64,000 nucleotides of DNA, from positions 62,001 through 126,000 of the forward strand of contig CAADGE010000020.1 in NCBI GenBank assembly GCA_900696465.1, written 5' to 3'. Made by a program: the position numbers and the translations under genes. The DNA is from an uncultured Planctomycetota bacterium (GTDB taxonomy: Bacteria; Planctomycetota; Phycisphaerae; UBA1845; UTPLA1). Shown here piece by piece: positions 9,458 through 18,937 of this stretch (position 1 is the stretch's first letter; each line of letters begins with the position of its first letter). The notes beneath the pieces were generated by a model. That model searched no databases. It was not told the DNA's origin and saw nothing but the letters and a program-made list of their open reading frames with translations.

Positions 9458-12400
9458 ACAAGCCACCTCAGCACACGTATCAGCAACCCGATCCTTCCGG
9501 CTTGCGGCAGGACAGTGAGACACCGCAACTCCGGCTGATCCGTAAGCTGCGATCCATCCGGCGATACATTCGCATCGTGCTGGTCCTGGAGGGATGGGCA
9601 CGCCTGATCGTCGCGACGATCGCCTGCTTGTTGGTCGCCGGTCTGCTTGACTGGTTGGTGAGATTTCCGGCGATGGTGCGAACAGGTTTTCTGCTCACAG
9701 GGGCATCGGTGGCGGGCATCTACACCTACCGGCGCATCTGGAAGCCGCTGTGCACGCCTATCCCGCTTGAGCAGCTTGTCGTGGCGCTGGAGCGACTGCC
9801 GGGTACGACACGAGATGTGTGGGCCACGGCGATCAGCCACGTCAGCGACCGTGCAGGTGTATCGGGAGAGATGTGGTCGCGAATCGTTGAGGAAGCGGAC
9901 CGTGCCACTCGATTAACGGTGCCTGCCCGCATGGTTCGATTTCGCTCCGCAGCCGTCGCGCTGCTTGCGGCGATCGCGAGTTGCGGGCTCGTTTTCCTGA
10001 TCGGATGGTGGGTGCCTTGGGCGGTACTGATCGGCGCCGACCGATTTGCAAGGCCGATGTCCGGTGCACAGTGGCCTCGAAAACATGTAATCGAGCCGAT
10101 CACGCGGGACGCCGTCGTGGCTTTTGGAGAGACATTTACGGTCGAAATGCGCCTGCTCAAGGGTGATAGTCCGGCGGTTCGTGGTTTTGTGATGTGGCAG
10201 GCAGGATCGCAACCCGCCGAAACTTCGCTGCTGCGCCGCGATGCCGATGGCGTCTATCGCCTCTCGCTCGAAAACTTGCGGCAGCCCGTTCGCTACTCAT
10301 TTCGAGCCGGTGATGACGATACCTCTCTGGCGCCGTTCCTGCTGCGCGTAGTGAACCGGCCGGAAGTCGAGTGGGCGCGGCTTCGTATCCAGCCGCCATC
10401 CTATGCTGCACACCTGCCGATCGTAGAGGACTCGCTCGAAGACCATGACGCCGAAGCCATGGCGGGGAGTGACATTCAAGTCGAGGTGCTCCCGAGCAAG
10501 CTCATATCCGGTATTGGTGTTTCGCGAGCCGAAATCGTCTTCGAGGACGGGACTCGAATCACGATGCAACGAAACAATGATGCTGCGCACACGTTGCACG
10601 CTGAGTTTCCGACAAGGCAGGGGGGCGCGTTCAGGGTTCGGCTGGTTGATTCGCAAGGGTTAGAGAGCCGATCGACGCCGACGTACCGACTGCGTGTGAG
10701 GCCGGATACAGCGCCCGTGGTGATGGTGACCGAGCCGGAAGCAATCGTGGAGGCGACTCCCGAAGCAAGAATTGAAATGCGTATCATCGCGCACGACGAT
10801 GTCGGCTTGGCATACGTTGGCCTTCGCTACGGAAGGGCAGGCAGTGAACTCCATCATGAGGCATCACTGCTGCCGGAGACCAATCCGACGGAACCTCCCT
10901 TGCGCGTCGAACTGACCCATCGTTGGGAGCTTGCCTCGATGAATCCGTCGGTCGGCGAAGTATTCGAATATTTCGCGGAAGCGCGAGATCGAATGCCGCC
11001 GGGCGACGAATCTCGTGAGCCCAGTCGATCAGCGATCGGACGGGTGTTGATCATCTCTCCCGCGCGCTACGCAGAACGATTGCAGTCGGACTTGATGTCA
11101 GTACGCGAGCAGATTCGGACGATGATCCTCGCGCTTCTTGAGTCCCGCGATCAGACCGTTGCCCTCGAAGCAGGACCTGCCCGGCAGATCGCCCTGAGTG
11201 ATTCTCAGCGGAGTGAAGCCGAACAGCTTGCATCGGGTCTCCACCGACTGCGCGAAGCGAACGAGGCACACATCAAAGCGCTGGGCGATCTCGTTCGCCG
11301 TGCAGATCAGAATCGCCTAGGAGCAGCTACGGCATCCGCGCAGGCGGAGCGGCTCTCGCGACGACTGAGCCAGACTGCACCGCATGCACTGAACGAAGCC
11401 GCATCATCACTCGAACGGTCAGCAAGGTCGGAACTGTCCCAGGAGCAGCAGCGCGAACTGCATGCAGCCGGCAATAAGCAGACCGAGCTGATCGAATCGC
11501 TGCAGTCGTTGGTGAGAGAAATGGAGCAGTGGAACGAGTACGAAGATTTTGTACGCCGATTGCGGGAGGGGCTGGACCGACAGGAGGCGCTGGAACGCGA
11601 GACCATGCAGCTTGCTCGGCGCACCGGAGACCCCGCATCGGAATCGGAGCCGCCTTCGCTGGCCTCCCGTGCGGGCGGCACTCGTCAGACGGATCGCGTC
11701 GCGATGCCGGCTCATGAACTGACTTCGCCGCGAGAGTTTGCCAGGACTACCGCATCGCAGATGCAGTTGCGCGGTGAAATGGCAGAGGTGATGTCAGCGA
11801 TGCAGGATTGGTCGTCTGCCCAGGGAGAAAAGGATCGGGCCACTTCCGATGCGCTTCGCGATGCGCTGAACGTGGGTTATCGACTCATGCTGCTGGAGAA
11901 GATGGACGAGGCCGCGGGAGCGCTGCAGTCTGCACAGCATTCCGGCGCCGCGCAGGCCCAGCGTGACGCAGCGGCCGCGCTTCGTGCCATGATCTCCGCA
12001 CTCGGTGACCGCCCGAACCGCCAGCTCTCCGAACTGTCACGCGACCTTGCCGATGTTCGCGGTCGGCTGCTTAAGCTGATTCGCTTACAGGAAACCCTCA
12101 TGGAGCGGACGGAGGCGGCGCGCGACGCGGCAGATCGCGAGCTGCAACAGGAAGAATTGGCCGATCGGCAGACCAGCCTCGGCAATACGGCCCGCCGCAT
12201 CGCGAAAATGCTTCAGCAGGACGACGAAGATGCGCGTTTCTCGCGAGAACAGATTCAGTTGGCAGCCGAAGAGATGGCCACGGCTTCACGCTGGCTCGAT
12301 CAGAGTGCGATGGATGACGCGCTGACACGTCAGAGGACCGCGCGCGACCTGCTGAACGAGGCCCTGGCGGCACTGCAGGATTTTCAGGATCGTGTCGATG

Positions 12401-13059
12401 AGGAACGCGGCCAGCGATCGCTCGATGTAATTGTCGAAGCGCTGAGGGGCCTGCACGGCAAGCAGCAGGTCGTCCGCACGGAGACAGCGGAGGAGGATGC
12501 GCGATTCAAATCTGCAGAGGAGTTATCGCGTGCGGACCAGCTCCGACTTACCCGGCTGGCAAAATCGCAAGGTGAGTTGCTTGAACCTGCCGCTCAGGTT
12601 CGCGAGCAGCTCGGTGAAAGCTTGGTTTACGGGTATCTCATGGATCGAGTGATTGCGGCGATGGAGAGGTCCGCCGAACGGCTTTCGGCGCACGTCGCTG
12701 ACGAAGCCCTTATCGAGCAGGACCATATTCTGCGTGATCTGCTCCGATTGATAGAATCCGCACGCGAACGCTCGGACGACAAACAACCAAAGTTCGTGCA
12801 GGAGGGTTCCGGCGGCGGAACAGGCACCGCCGGCCAGCCCACCGCTTCGAAGCCAGTTCCGACGCTCGCGGAACTCAAAGTACTCAAGTTGCTTCAGTCA
12901 GACATCAGCGATGATACGGCAGCGGCCGATTCGCGGATCTCGGAAGCGGAGCATCGTAGTGAACTGGATCAACAGGTGATTGAGTCGCTTGGAAAGCGGC
13001 AGCGAGAAGTCCGCGAACTGGCGAATCGAATGGTGCAAAGTGCGGCAAAGGATCGGTGA
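9454..13059 (+). CDS. Large DUF4175-like membrane-anchored coiled-coil protein
   Basis: A 1201-aa protein. The ATG at 9454 overlaps the preceding TGA, so I prefer it to the open frame beginning at 9424. The N-terminus has a soluble basic helix, then two hydrophobic segments near residues 50-95 and a third near 170-200. A beta-rich region with repeated extracytoplasmic-like modules covers about 210-530. From about 540 on it is strongly helical and charged, rich in Glu, Gln, Arg and Ala, predicting long coiled coils. This architecture resembles DUF4175 proteins that accompany MoxR/VWA genes. Function is unknown; it may be the long structural arm of the complex. Confidence 0.75.
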   Translation: MNKPPQHTYQQPDPSGLRQDSETPQLRLIRKLRSIRRYIRIVLVLEGWARLIVATIACLLVAGLLDWLVRFPAMVRTGFLLTGASVAGIYTYRRIWKPLCTPIPLEQLVVALERLPGTTRDVWATAISHVSDRAGVSGEMWSRIVEEADRATRLTVPARMVRFRSAAVALLAAIASCGLVFLIGWWVPWAVLIGADRFARPMSGAQWPRKHVIEPITRDAVVAFGETFTVEMRLLKGDSPAVRGFVMWQAGSQPAETSLLRRDADGVYRLSLENLRQPVRYSFRAGDDDTSLAPFLLRVVNRPEVEWARLRIQPPSYAAHLPIVEDSLEDHDAEAMAGSDIQVEVLPSKLISGIGVSRAEIVFEDGTRITMQRNNDAAHTLHAEFPTRQGGAFRVRLVDSQGLESRSTPTYRLRVRPDTAPVVMVTEPEAIVEATPEARIEMRIIAHDDVGLAYVGLRYGRAGSELHHEASLLPETNPTEPPLRVELTHRWELASMNPSVGEVFEYFAEARDRMPPGDESREPSRSAIGRVLIISPARYAERLQSDLMSVREQIRTMILALLESRDQTVALEAGPARQIALSDSQRSEAEQLASGLHRLREANEAHIKALGDLVRRADQNRLGAATASAQAERLSRRLSQTAPHALNEAASSLERSARSELSQEQQRELHAAGNKQTELIESLQSLVREMEQWNEYEDFVRRLREGLDRQEALERETMQLARRTGDPASESEPPSLASRAGGTRQTDRVAMPAHELTSPREFARTTASQMQLRGEMAEVMSAMQDWSSAQGEKDRATSDALRDALNVGYRLMLLEKMDEAAGALQSAQHSGAAQAQRDAAAALRAMISALGDRPNRQLSELSRDLADVRGRLLKLIRLQETLMERTEAARDAADRELQQEELADRQTSLGNTARRIAKMLQQDDEDARFSREQIQLAAEEMATASRWLDQSAMDDALTRQRTARDLLNEALAALQDFQDRVDEERGQRSLDVIVEALRGLHGKQQVVRTETAEEDARFKSAEELSRADQLRLTRLAKSQGELLEPAAQVREQLGESLVYGYLMDRVIAAMERSAERLSAHVADEALIEQDHILRDLLRLIESARERSDDKQPKFVQEGSGGGTGTAGQPTASKPVPTLAELKVLKLLQSDISDDTAAADSRISEAEHRSELDQQVIESLGKRQREVRELANRMVQSAAKDR

Positions 13060-13062
13060 GAA

Positions 13063-13773
13063 ATGCTGACGAAAATCCTGTTCCCGATATTACTGGTCAT
13101 GCAGTCGCCTCCGGCGACACAACCGGCGCAGCCGCAAGCACAACCTGCGGCAAAGCCGGGCGATGTGACGGAGAAATCTGATTCAACCGTCGATCCCGAA
13201 CTGGTGCGTCGCCTCCTTGGTGGTGAGTCGAGCGCGCTGGACCATGTCGAGGAAACCCTTGCCCGGCTGGAGCAGGCCGAAAAGCGCCTGACTGAAGAAC
13301 TCGACTGCGGGCCTCGAACGCAGGAGATCCAGCAGCAGGTCCTCACCGGCATCGACAAGCTGATCGAAGAAGCGCGCAAGAATCAGGTCTCCGCGCGCGG
13401 CGGTTCTCAGTATCGACGCTGTCGCGAAAAGCGGCCGACTCCGCGACCGACTTCGCAGGAGCAGGCAGCCGGCAAGCAGAGCGTCAGCGCATCATCGGCG
13501 CAGCAAGCAGGCCAGGCGCCGAGCGAGTCCAGCGAAGCGGAAACCTCCGGCGGCAAGGCGTCGAAGACGGAACTCGCTCGCGGCTGGGGTTATCTTCCAC
13601 AACGCGACCGGGACGAAATCTCACAGGGCTTCGATGAGCAGTTCATCGGCAAATACCGTGAACAGATTCTCCGCTATTATCGTGAGCTGGCAGAACGCGC
13701 GGTGAAGAAGCAATCGCTGGCGGAACCGGCAGGCACGGCGGACCAGCCGGCGCGACGGTCGGAGACGAACTAG
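13063..13773 (+). CDS. Small exported protein of the MoxR operon, unknown function
   Basis: A 236-aa product that begins three bases after the DUF4175-like stop. A short hydrophobic N-terminus (MLTKILFPILLVMQ) could be a signal peptide or anchor and is followed by a Pro/Gln/Ala-rich linker. Residues about 45-110 are helical and charged. A low-complexity Ser/Gln/Glu segment follows, then a conserved-looking C-terminal motif, RGWGYLPQRDRDEI, and KYREQILRYYRELA. From memory, similar WGxLP plus YYRxLA endings occur on planctomycete proteins in this operon type, so this may be a docking element. No enzymatic motif is visible. Confidence 0.75.
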   Translation: MLTKILFPILLVMQSPPATQPAQPQAQPAAKPGDVTEKSDSTVDPELVRRLLGGESSALDHVEETLARLEQAEKRLTEELDCGPRTQEIQQQVLTGIDKLIEEARKNQVSARGGSQYRRCREKRPTPRPTSQEQAAGKQSVSASSAQQAGQAPSESSEAETSGGKASKTELARGWGYLPQRDRDEISQGFDEQFIGKYREQILRYYRELAERAVKKQSLAEPAGTADQPARRSETN

Positions 13774-13776
13774 AGC

Positions 13777-14925
13777 ATGATCTTCCACACGAAGACACAC
13801 CGACAGCCGAGTTTTCGATGGGGCAGATTTCTGCCGATGCTGCTTGTGATCTTCGCTTCATCAAGTGATCTGTTTGCAACGCGGCTCTGTGCACAAGATG
13901 CCAAGAAGCCGGAATCAGATCCATCCGTCGCAATAACACAGCCGAACCAGACGCACACAACGTTGCGATCGAACGATCTGCCTGGCGCATCAGTCAATGA
14001 CCCAACGGCGCAGTTACAAGTGTCCATCGAGCGTGGTCTCGTGTGGCTCGCACGCCAGCAGGAAGAAGACGGTTCCTTCGGGAGCCAGTCGCAGTACGGA
14101 CGGCATGTCGGAATAACGGCACTGGCCTGTCTGGCGTTCGTCAGCGAAGGCAGCGTGCCCGGCCGCGGTCGCTACGCACGCCAGGTTGAGCGCGGGCTGG
14201 ACTTCATCCTTGACTCAGCCTCGGAACAGTCCGGCCTGGTCGCGGCGGAGACCTCCTACGGCCCGATGTATGGACATGGTTTTGCCACGCTCTTTCTCGG
14301 AGAAATGTACGGCATGTCGCCGCGTGCCGACCTTCGAGAGAAACTTCAGAAAGCGGTCGCGCTGATCGTCCGTACGCAAAATGAAAAAGGCGGTTGGCGG
14401 TACCACCCCGTCCGGGCCGATGCCGATCTATCCGTGACGATCTGTCAGGTCATGGCCCTTCGCTCCGCCAGAAACGCAGGCATCGAGGTGCCCAAGAGCA
14501 CCGTCGACCGTGCGATCAAGTACGTCCACGACAGTCAGAACTCCGACGGCGGCTTTCGCTACATGCTCGACTCCTCCGGATCGATGTTTGCCCGCTCGGC
14601 GGCCGGCGTCGCGGCGCTCTATTACGCCGGGGTGCACGACGACGATTCCATCCGGCGCGGCCTGGCGTACCTGATGAAGTTCCTCCCCGGCAAAGCGCAG
14701 GAGCAGACGCACTATTTCTACGGGCATTACTACGCTGCGCAGGCCATGTACCTGGCCGGCGGGAAACACTGGGAGAAATGGTGGCCGGCCATCCGTGATG
14801 AGTTGATCGCCAAGCAGACGGAGGAGGGATTCTGGCATGGACAGGCGGGCAACGAATACGGTACGGCGATGGCGCTGATCATCCTTCAAATGCCCAGGCA
14901 GACCCTGCCGATCTTTCAGAAATGA
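13777..14925 (+). CDS. Prenyltransferase/squalene-oxidase-repeat protein (terpenoid cyclase fold), exported
   Basis: A 382-aa protein, start ATG three bases after the previous stop. It has a cleavable-looking signal peptide (basic MIFHTKTHRQ, hydrophobic MLLVIFASSS, small residues before AQDAKK). The mature part has alpha-toroid repeats with QW-like motifs: QQEEDGSFG (about 92-100), QNEKGGWRYHP, QNSDGGFRYM and QTEEGFWHG. I see no DxDD or DCTAE catalytic motif of true squalene-hopene cyclases, so it is probably a binding or structural toroid rather than a cyclase. Its position inside the MoxR/VWA operon is a recurring planctomycete association. It overlaps the next gene by ATGA. Confidence 0.85.
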   Translation: MIFHTKTHRQPSFRWGRFLPMLLVIFASSSDLFATRLCAQDAKKPESDPSVAITQPNQTHTTLRSNDLPGASVNDPTAQLQVSIERGLVWLARQQEEDGSFGSQSQYGRHVGITALACLAFVSEGSVPGRGRYARQVERGLDFILDSASEQSGLVAAETSYGPMYGHGFATLFLGEMYGMSPRADLREKLQKAVALIVRTQNEKGGWRYHPVRADADLSVTICQVMALRSARNAGIEVPKSTVDRAIKYVHDSQNSDGGFRYMLDSSGSMFARSAAGVAALYYAGVHDDDSIRRGLAYLMKFLPGKAQEQTHYFYGHYYAAQAMYLAGGKHWEKWWPAIRDELIAKQTEEGFWHGQAGNEYGTAMALIILQMPRQTLPIFQK

Positions 14926-16193
14926 CGCGAGCGATTTCCAGGTTGAAGTTGATTGCATTCATTCTGATGTACTGGTCTTCCGTCGTGTCGGCCGATCAGC
15001 GTGCAACGTTGGTCACGCTCGATCGTCGCGAAATCCAGATCGCGCCAGCCGCTTTGAACTTTCCGAAGCCGCTGGAACTGTCTCCCGGGGAACAGCCCGG
15101 TGGATTTGACTGGACGAAGGTTGATTATCTGAGCTTCCACCCTCGAAAGGTGGGCGAAGCCACAGGCACATGGTTACTGACGACGCACGGCGGCGGACAA
15201 TCAGCGATTGAGATCATTGGCGGCGATGAGCGCGTTCTACGCGTGCGTGATTCACTGCTGGGTGAATTGCTCGTGCCGATGGATCGGCTGGCCCGACTGG
15301 TTCGAAAGGACCAGCATCTCGAAGGATTGCACGAACGGGTTGACGAAGATTTCCTGTTGCTGACGTCCGGCGATCGCGTCAAGGGCGTCGTCGTGCGCTT
15401 CTCACAGGACGGGCTCGTATTCTTTGACGGCGATTCAGAGCGCAAAGCCGCATGGGCACTTGTAAAGGCACTTGCCATGTCCGGTCCGCCTCCGCGCGCG
15501 TCAACGGTGGAGGAAGATCGATCCCTTCGCGCAATGATCTTCCTGACCAATGATTCCCGACTACTTTTGGATACTTTCACCGCGCGGGATCGTCTCATTG
15601 AGGCGTCACCGAGTGAATTAGATATCCAGTCAATGCCCGATGATCACGGCGGAGTGAAGCAGACATCGATCCGAATTCCCATCGATCAGATCCGACGCAT
15701 CGAAGTCCTCGGTGGACGACGAACCTGGCTCAGTACCGTTCGTCCGACTGATTATCAAATGACGCCGTATTTCGACATCCGCTGGCCGTATCGAGTCGAT
15801 CGCAATGTGCTTGGCGGGCCGCTCAGGATGCAGGGGCGTACTTACGAACGCGGTGTGGGCCTGCACTCTGCCTGTCGTATCGCCTGGCGGATTGAGGATC
15901 GGCATACGCGGTTGCGCTGTCGCATCGGAATCGACGACACTGCGGGGCCACTGGCCGATGTAATGGTTCGCATCCTGCTCGGCGACCAGGAAATCGTCGC
16001 TTTCGACAGACTCCGGCAGGGCGAAGCGCCGCGCGAACTGGATATCCCCTTGCCGATCGACCGGACAATCGCATCGTTCGAGCGGTTGCTGACTTTCGAA
16101 GTTGAATTCGGCGCAAACGGTGACATTCACGATCGGGTGAACATCGTCGATGCCGCGCTGATCGCCGACGACATGCGATCAGATGCGCCGTAG
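14922..16193 (+). CDS. Exported protein with C-terminal NPCBM/NEW2 carbohydrate-binding-type domain
   Basis: A 423-aa product coupled to the preceding gene by ATGA. A signal peptide precedes SADQRAT (about residue 25). The middle portion (about 40-270) looks beta-rich with repeated DRVKG/DSRLLLDTF-like strands. The C-terminal 140 residues match an NPCBM fold: RTYERGVGLHSACRIAWRI, a central RCRIGIDD, VRILLGDQEI, and a final VNIVDAALI. NPCBM domains are typically carbohydrate-binding modules attached to glycosidases; no catalytic domain is recognisable here. It is the last gene of the operon and faces the TPR gene tail to tail across 25 bases. Confidence 0.82.
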   Translation: MTRAISRLKLIAFILMYWSSVVSADQRATLVTLDRREIQIAPAALNFPKPLELSPGEQPGGFDWTKVDYLSFHPRKVGEATGTWLLTTHGGGQSAIEIIGGDERVLRVRDSLLGELLVPMDRLARLVRKDQHLEGLHERVDEDFLLLTSGDRVKGVVVRFSQDGLVFFDGDSERKAAWALVKALAMSGPPPRASTVEEDRSLRAMIFLTNDSRLLLDTFTARDRLIEASPSELDIQSMPDDHGGVKQTSIRIPIDQIRRIEVLGGRRTWLSTVRPTDYQMTPYFDIRWPYRVDRNVLGGPLRMQGRTYERGVGLHSACRIAWRIEDRHTRLRCRIGIDDTAGPLADVMVRILLGDQEIVAFDRLRQGEAPRELDIPLPIDRTIASFERLLTFEVEFGANGDIHDRVNIVDAALIADDMRSDAP

Positions 16194-16218
16194 GGGGTCG
16201 GCTGACCGGCAGTTCTGT

Positions 16219-18750
16219 TCATTCTTCCAGCGCGTTTTGCAGTTCTTCGGCCGCCCTCTGCCAGGCAGGGTCGTCGATTTGTTTGACGAGTGCATCGATG
16301 GCCGCCCGCACCACGTGACCATCTCTGCCGAGCAGTGCTGCACGTGCCAGGGCATACGAGGTAACCGGGTGATCCCGCATTTCCTCCGGCAGGTGGCGAA
16401 GCGCGAGGATGAGCATCCGACTTTGCTCGCGTCGCTCCTCCATGCAGTTCTCAGGATTCGAATATTTACCCAAACGATCACGGAAGCCCTCCGCGTCAGT
16501 TTCAATCAACGGCCACGCGCAGGCCCAGGCCAACAGCTCTTTGTGACAAGAATCGCTCTCCGCTTCTGACGCAGCGCACGCGTTGCCTGGGGCTTCTTTT
16601 TCTCCCGCAAGGGCAAGCGACCACAACAGCCATGCACGGTCATGCGTTTCATCCCCGATCGCCGCCAGGTAGGACTTCCAGAGAGGAGGCAGCTCACTGT
16701 AGCGACCCTGCTCCTGGAGGACCGCATGTAGACCAATGACGGCTTCTCGCAGGTCCGGCCGATGCGCGAGGATCGCACGATACTGTTCCTCCGCGTCATC
16801 GAGGTGTCCCATCGCCGTCAGAACCTCAGCACGATTGATGCCCAGCAGTGGATGATCCGTTTCAACAGTCAGCAATTCGTCATAGATCTTCAGGGATTCT
16901 TCGTTCCGACCCTGTCGCGCCAGCGCAACAGCCAGATACAGCCGAGCCGGTGCATCCTGTGGATCGATCGATACGATTTGCCGCAGGTGGACCTCGGCCG
17001 CAGACCACTCGCCGCGGCGAATCAGTAGCTCCGCGAGTTCGAAGCGGCTGTCACGTTGATAGGGGTTCAGCGCGACGGCACGTTCGTACATGGCCACCGC
17101 TTTATCCAGTTGCCCAGCCGCGCGATGGAGTCGTGCCAGGGCCATCAGCGCCGGCAAATAGTTCGGACTGCGATCGAGAATCTGCTCAAGTTGCTGTCGA
17201 GCTGCCTCCGTTTGACCAGCGGCCTCCAGCAGTTGGGCGAACCGGTAACGAGTATGCGTATGTCGTGGCATGCCTTCCAGTGCAAGGGCGATTTCATCGA
17301 GCGCCGCCTGATCGTCCTTGCGGAGCCGATGAGACTCGCTTGCTGCCGCTGCAAGTCGCGGACTCTCCGGCCATTTCAGCCGGGCACGATGGATGACCTC
17401 CAGGGCACCGACCGGGTCCTGAAGAAAATTGTGTGCCTTTGCCAGTTCCGCGTGCGCGGTCTCGCTGTCCGGAAAGACATCCACAACCCGACGGTCGCGA
17501 GCGATCGAATCCGCCCAGCAAGGTGCCAGCTTCCAGGAAGTAGTCAGCCATGTGAGTGTCAACAGAATCACCGGGACAGCAACGAGGATGCGGGCATGTG
17601 CGCGAGGCACCCTCCTTGCCAGTCGGTCGTATAGCGAGATGGCAATCGACGCAACGGCCAGATGCAATCCAAAGATCGGCAGGTACATGTATCGATCCGC
17701 GGCCAGGAATCGTCGCGCTGCGCCGGCCATCAGAAACGGCGCAATCAGGATCGCGAAGAGGACCAGCCCGGCAAAGGCCGTGCGATTCCACCGTCGGAAA
17801 AAGAACGTCGCGACTCCGAGTCCCGCCAGAATGGCCAGCGCGGCAAGCGATTGTGGCGAGGCAAGCGCGATGTGCTCTGGTGGCGGCGACCAGGCGGCGA
17901 GTTCCACCGGCCAGAAGTAATTCTGTACATAGTGCTTTGCAGCAAGCAGGGCATGCACAGGCAGGGAGGTCGATCGCTGCGACTCGGCGCTTTCGATGAA
18001 TCCGGCCCGCCGCGTGGCATACCAGACCAGGCCGCTTGCGGCAATCGAAATCAGAATCAGGATGGCGTACATAGCGATGTTCGCGCCGGCCGGCCGACTT
18101 TCAGCTTGACGATTGCGTCGAACAAGCGCGCACCAGATCGCCGCAAGTGGCACGGTCGGGATCACTTTTGACGCGACGGCCGCCAGCCATGCCAGCACCG
18201 CCCCGACCGGATGCACACGCTGCTGCGTTGTGCTTCCCAGGCATGCGAGCATCGTCAACATCGAGAACATCGCTGCGAGCAGCATCATGCGCCCGCTGAT
18301 CCACGCGACCGGTTCAACGGCATAGGGGTGACAGGCATACAGCACCCCGGCGACGAAGCCGATGCGCAGGCAGCCGGCAATCCGCGCCGCAAGTGCGGCC
18401 GCCAGCAATGAGTTGACCACATGCAGGAATATGTTCGTGATATGAAACGGCGAGGTGCTCACCGGAAAGCGCCGATCGGGCGTCGGTTTTGCCCGTGCGT
18501 AATCGAACTGTAACGACAGCATCGGTAGCGGTTGATAAAGATCATCATGAAGCGTCGTAATCAATCGGCCGGCATTAACGAAGGAAGGATGGTTGACGAG
18601 GTAGTGCTCGACGACAAGCCGCTGATCATCTCCGCTCAGGAAGTCCCCGTTGCGAGTCGGCCAGCCGAAGGCAAGGGCGACACACGCCACAACAGCGAGG
18701 GCCGCCGGCTTGTGCCAGCGTGTCGAGTTTGCGGTGGTAATCTCTGTCAT
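16219..18750 (-). CDS. Polytopic membrane protein with C-terminal TPR repeats (PMT/TMTC-like architecture)
   Basis: An 843-aa protein. The N-terminal half has about ten hydrophobic segments and a first loop with GDDQRLVVEHYLVNHP, like the Asp-containing loop of PMT-type or TMTC glycosyltransferases; the second half carries at least seven TPR units (for example LPALMALARLHRAAGQLDKA, then ALNPYQR). Such proteins may transfer sugars from lipid carriers, but the activity is inferred. I used ATG 18750; a TTG two codons upstream has better spacing to GAGGCGG and is a possible start. An open frame extends to 18894 with a basic, unlike sequence. It is divergent from folP. Confidence 0.78.
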   Translation of the reverse strand: MTEITTANSTRWHKPAALAVVACVALAFGWPTRNGDFLSGDDQRLVVEHYLVNHPSFVNAGRLITTLHDDLYQPLPMLSLQFDYARAKPTPDRRFPVSTSPFHITNIFLHVVNSLLAAALAARIAGCLRIGFVAGVLYACHPYAVEPVAWISGRMMLLAAMFSMLTMLACLGSTTQQRVHPVGAVLAWLAAVASKVIPTVPLAAIWCALVRRNRQAESRPAGANIAMYAILILISIAASGLVWYATRRAGFIESAESQRSTSLPVHALLAAKHYVQNYFWPVELAAWSPPPEHIALASPQSLAALAILAGLGVATFFFRRWNRTAFAGLVLFAILIAPFLMAGAARRFLAADRYMYLPIFGLHLAVASIAISLYDRLARRVPRAHARILVAVPVILLTLTWLTTSWKLAPCWADSIARDRRVVDVFPDSETAHAELAKAHNFLQDPVGALEVIHRARLKWPESPRLAAAASESHRLRKDDQAALDEIALALEGMPRHTHTRYRFAQLLEAAGQTEAARQQLEQILDRSPNYLPALMALARLHRAAGQLDKAVAMYERAVALNPYQRDSRFELAELLIRRGEWSAAEVHLRQIVSIDPQDAPARLYLAVALARQGRNEESLKIYDELLTVETDHPLLGINRAEVLTAMGHLDDAEEQYRAILAHRPDLREAVIGLHAVLQEQGRYSELPPLWKSYLAAIGDETHDRAWLLWSLALAGEKEAPGNACAASEAESDSCHKELLAWACAWPLIETDAEGFRDRLGKYSNPENCMEERREQSRMLILALRHLPEEMRDHPVTSYALARAALLGRDGHVVRAAIDALVKQIDDPAWQRAAEELQNALEE

Positions 18751-18937
18751 CGTCAATGCTGACCGCCTCGAGTTCTTCAACTGCCGGATAGCACTATACG
18801 TTCTATAAATGCGGCTGCTATAAGGCCGAATTCCCGCTTTCCGCGCGACGATTGTCGGAGATGTGCGGGTCGCTGACGACAGCGTATCATTCAACGGTCA
18901 GAAAGCCAACGAGCCGAAACGTTTGCGACAGGAACGT

